Positions 19,577 through 21,391 of a stretch of 21,391 bases of DNA are shown here, piece after piece (positions within the stretch are counted from its first letter, which is position 1; the number at the start of each line of letters is the position of its first letter). The stretch spans positions 1-21,391 of IMG/VR virus record IMGVR_UViG_3300042868_003573. One strand, given 5' to 3'. The notes under the pieces were generated by a model. The model was not told where the DNA came from, did no database searches, and saw only the letters and a list, made by a program, of their open reading frames with translations. Position numbers and translations under genes: made by a program. This DNA is from a virus.

Positions 19577-19905
19577 GAGATACAATAGAGAATGTACTCC
19601 AAGTAACAGGAATAGATAAGGTAGCAAAGTTTATATTAGGAGAAGATTGCGGATGTGATGAACGTAAAGCAAAACTTAACGAGCTTTGGTCCTATAGAAA
19701 GAAGCCACTTTGCCTTAATGAAGATGAATATCTTTGGCTTAGTGAAGGAGGTTTAAAGAAAGCAGAGACATCCTTAGTTGATTCTATGTTAATGCAAAGA
19801 ACACATAACAGAATATTCCAAACAGGGAGATTAGAATATACTTCTTGTGCTTCTTGTTTGAGAGATCAATACCAAGACTTAAAGAAAATTTATGACACAT
19901 ACTAA
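19549..19905 (+). CDS. Conserved pre-terminase phage protein
   Basis: A 118-aa protein: AKRKATGLGDTIENVLQVTG, then FILGEDCGCDERKAKLNELW (CxC), a CLNEDEYLWL segment, and TSCASCLRDQYQDLKK (CxxC) near the C-terminus. The GLGDTIEKVTxxTGI...GEDCGC pattern is one I recognise from Bacteroidota phages immediately upstream of terminase genes, function unknown. The Cys pairs could bind zinc. Its position after the sigma factor and before TerS fits late expression. Confidence 0.6.
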   Translation: MAKRKATGLGDTIENVLQVTGIDKVAKFILGEDCGCDERKAKLNELWSYRKKPLCLNEDEYLWLSEGGLKKAETSLVDSMLMQRTHNRIFQTGRLEYTSCASCLRDQYQDLKKIYDTY

Positions 19906-19928
19906 CAACGATATAATACAAGTAATAT

Positions 19929-19963
19929 ATTCAGGTAGATTCTTTTTTGTAGTTTGCCTGAAT
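19929..19963 (+). terminator. Hairpin between pre-terminase gene and TerS
   Basis: ATTCAGG (19929-19935) pairs with CCTGAAT (19957-19963), 7 bp around a 21-nt loop that contains a T run. No T tract follows, so it is a weak terminator at best and may be an operator or RNA-processing hairpin. The surrounding 80-nt gap shows nothing else clear. Confidence 0.35.
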
Positions 19964-19985
19964 TGAATAAACAATACAAAATCAA

Positions 19986-20264
19986 ATGGCAGGACCAGGA
20001 GGAGCAAGACCAGGAGCAGGTCGCAAACCAAAAGATGAAGAGAATAGAATTAGGGATTTAATGATGCCTTATTCACTAGATGCAGTTCAATGCCTTGCTA
20101 ATATAGTAGTTAGTGATAAGTCAAAGGATGCAGATAAGATTAGCGCGTCAAAGATAATCATTGAGTATTCATATGGTAAACCTAAGGAGAAAGTAGAATC
20201 TGACATCACAATCAATACAACAACATTAAAAGATTTAATTAACTTTGGTAACACTGAATCCTAA
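19986..20264 (+). CDS. Terminase small subunit
   Basis: A 92-aa DNA-recognition subunit of the packaging motor. The N-terminus AGPGGARPGAGRKPKDEENR is the classic GGARPGAGRKP start of small terminases in Bacteroidota phages. A helical core follows (DLMMPYSLDAVQCLANIVV) and a C-terminal part ending LKDLINFGNTES that would contact the large subunit. Its stop lies 17 nt inside the TerL reading frame, so the two are coupled. It is shorter than many TerS proteins (100-180 aa) but complete. Confidence 0.82.
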   Translation: MAGPGGARPGAGRKPKDEENRIRDLMMPYSLDAVQCLANIVVSDKSKDADKISASKIIIEYSYGKPKEKVESDITINTTTLKDLINFGNTES

Positions 20265-21391
20265 ATACAAACCTTTTGGAAGTGATAGCAGATATTTTAT
20301 TGTTACTGGTGGTAGGGGTAGTGGGAAGTCTTATAGCATTAACTTGCTACTTCTACTTCTTACGTATGAAAGTGGGCATACAATATTATTTACAAGATAT
20401 ACACTTACTTCTGCTCACGTTTCTATTATTCCTGAGTTTATTGATAAGATTGATATACTAGATAAGCATTCAGACTTTCATATAACAAAGGATGAGATTA
20501 TAAACTTAAGGACAGGAAGTAAGATATTATTTAAGGGTATTAAAACAAGCTCAGGAACTCAGACTGCAAACCTTAAATCTTTGGCTGGTGTTACGACATG
20601 GATATTAGATGAAGCAGAAGAGCTAACTGATGAAGATACATTTGATAAGATAGATTATTCTATACGTTCTAAAGACAAACAGAATAGGGTAATATTAATA
20701 CTTAATCCAGCTACGAAAGAGCACTTCATTTATCAAAAGTTCTTTGAAGCGAAAGGAATTGAAGCAGGAAGTAATATAGTCAAAGGGGATACTACATACA
20801 TACATACGACATACCTAGATAATTACAACAACTTATCTGAATCGTTTTTAAATCAAATAAAAACAATAAAAGAACGTCGACCTGACAAGTATAAACACAC
20901 TATTCTTGGTGGATGGTTAGAGAAAGCAGAAGGAGTTATCTTCACGAACTGGAGAATAGGAGAGTTTAACAAAGATAATGGAAGCGTATTCGGTCAGGAT
21001 TATGGTTTTAGTAACGACCCAAGTACATTAATTGAAACGTCAATTGATAGGACAAACAAACGAATATACATTAAAGAGCATATACATAAGCAAGGTTTAA
21101 CAACATCGGAACTTGCGCAATTAAATCAACAATTTGCGGGACGTGATTTGATAGTAGGTGATAATTCAGAGCCTAGATTGATAGCAGAACTTAAAGCAAG
21201 AGGTTTAAATATAGTAGCAACAATTAAGGGAGCAGATTCAGTTAAATATGGTATAAGTTTAATCCAAGATTATGACTTGATTATTGAAGAAAATTCCGTA
21301 AATTTGATAAAGGAATTAAACAACTATTGTTGGCTTGAAAAGAAGAGCGAGACGCCAATAGATAAATGGAATCACTGCTTAGATGCAATGA
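20245..21391 (+). CDS. Terminase large subunit (3' end at window edge)
   Basis: The ATPase-nuclease of the packaging motor. The frame opens after a stop at 20236. It contains no ATG until the last visible codon, and no GTG that I can find, so the likely start is TTG at 20245 (L/M-VTLNPKYKPFGSDSRYF). Walker A is VTGGRGSGKSYS (about residues 22-33), Walker B is TTWILDEAEEL, and the coupling stretch is VILILNPATKE. The RuvC-like nuclease shows QDYGFSNDP, VGDNSEPRLIAEL and WNHCLDAM with its three acidic residues. The 3' end is cut 1 nt after Met. If joined to base 1, the frame would run NLY and stop directly before the portal start. Confidence 0.86.
   Translation, partial: MVTLNPKYKPFGSDSRYFIVTGGRGSGKSYSINLLLLLLTYESGHTILFTRYTLTSAHVSIIPEFIDKIDILDKHSDFHITKDEIINLRTGSKILFKGIKTSSGTQTANLKSLAGVTTWILDEAEELTDEDTFDKIDYSIRSKDKQNRVILILNPATKEHFIYQKFFEAKGIEAGSNIVKGDTTYIHTTYLDNYNNLSESFLNQIKTIKERRPDKYKHTILGGWLEKAEGVIFTNWRIGEFNKDNGSVFGQDYGFSNDPSTLIETSIDRTNKRIYIKEHIHKQGLTTSELAQLNQQFAGRDLIVGDNSEPRLIAELKARGLNIVATIKGADSVKYGISLIQDYDLIIEENSVNLIKELNNYCWLEKKSETPIDKWNHCLDAM

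Noticed and set aside
20276-20461. 61-aa hydrophobic frame at the start of TerL
   Set aside because: It is an out-of-frame reading of the Walker A region of the large terminase, whose own frame carries all expected motifs.

Overview
The window is A+T-rich phage DNA, tightly packed, with every supported gene on the + strand and many start/stop overlaps (ATGA, TAATG, GTGA). The host is probably a member of the Bacteroidota, most likely a flavobacterium. The evidence is the promoters (TTG, 19-23 nt, TAnnTTTG), the scarcity of strong Shine-Dalgarno sites, a short lipoprotein with an LFSC lipobox, and several protein types typical of Bacteroidota phages. I see no integrase and no CI-like repressor, so nothing here indicates lysogeny.

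Layout from left to right. 1-5511: portal protein, head-tail connector candidate, three or four virion-surface or fibre-type genes including an arabinofuranosidase-like lectin-fold protein, a membrane-anchored protein, a holin candidate and an M15 endolysin. 5424-6149: a recent direct duplication of the endolysin 3' end with its terminator, flanking a small cassette (promoter, 68-aa gene, tRNA-like RNA, truncated zinc-ribbon gene). 6208-7909: a run of small early-type genes ending in a terminator. 8012-9397: metallophosphoesterase behind a promoter bracketed by two identical palindromes. 9398-9646: iteron array, the likely replication origin. 9668-14388: lipoprotein, SF3 helicase, small genes, TET-associated-type glycosyltransferase, SF2 helicase. 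14486-17571: two NUMOD4-HNH-AP2 homing-type nucleases interleaved with a VRR-NUC nuclease, small genes, a candidate ssDNA-binding protein and a YqaJ/Cas4-like exonuclease. 17543-19905: small genes, an RlpA-like protein, a MazG-like protein, a DUF3127-like protein, a sigma factor and a conserved pre-terminase protein. 19986-21391: small and large terminase subunits, the latter running off the end.

The genes form a replication and recombination unit (origin, two helicases, exonuclease, VRR-NUC, ssDNA-binding candidates), a packaging unit (TerS, TerL, portal, connector) and a lysis unit (holin, endolysin). The large terminase ends the window and the portal begins it, so the window looks like nearly a full circle around a phage map. 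Even so, no major capsid protein, prohead protease, scaffold, tail tube or tape-measure gene is recognisable. Either that block was deleted, or it lies outside the window between TerL and portal, or the element borrows particles from a helper.

The most interesting non-coding signal is a set of three RNAs at 9708-9789, 14407-14474 and 16339-16414. They have unrelated stem sequences but the same interleaved A-B-A'-B' (pseudoknot) pairing. Each sits just downstream of a TATATTT(G/A) promoter element, just upstream of a start codon, and near a NUMOD4-type gene. Also notable are a shared 34-bp promoter module with an ATTATAATAAA box, used three times, and the iteron array beside the replicative helicase.
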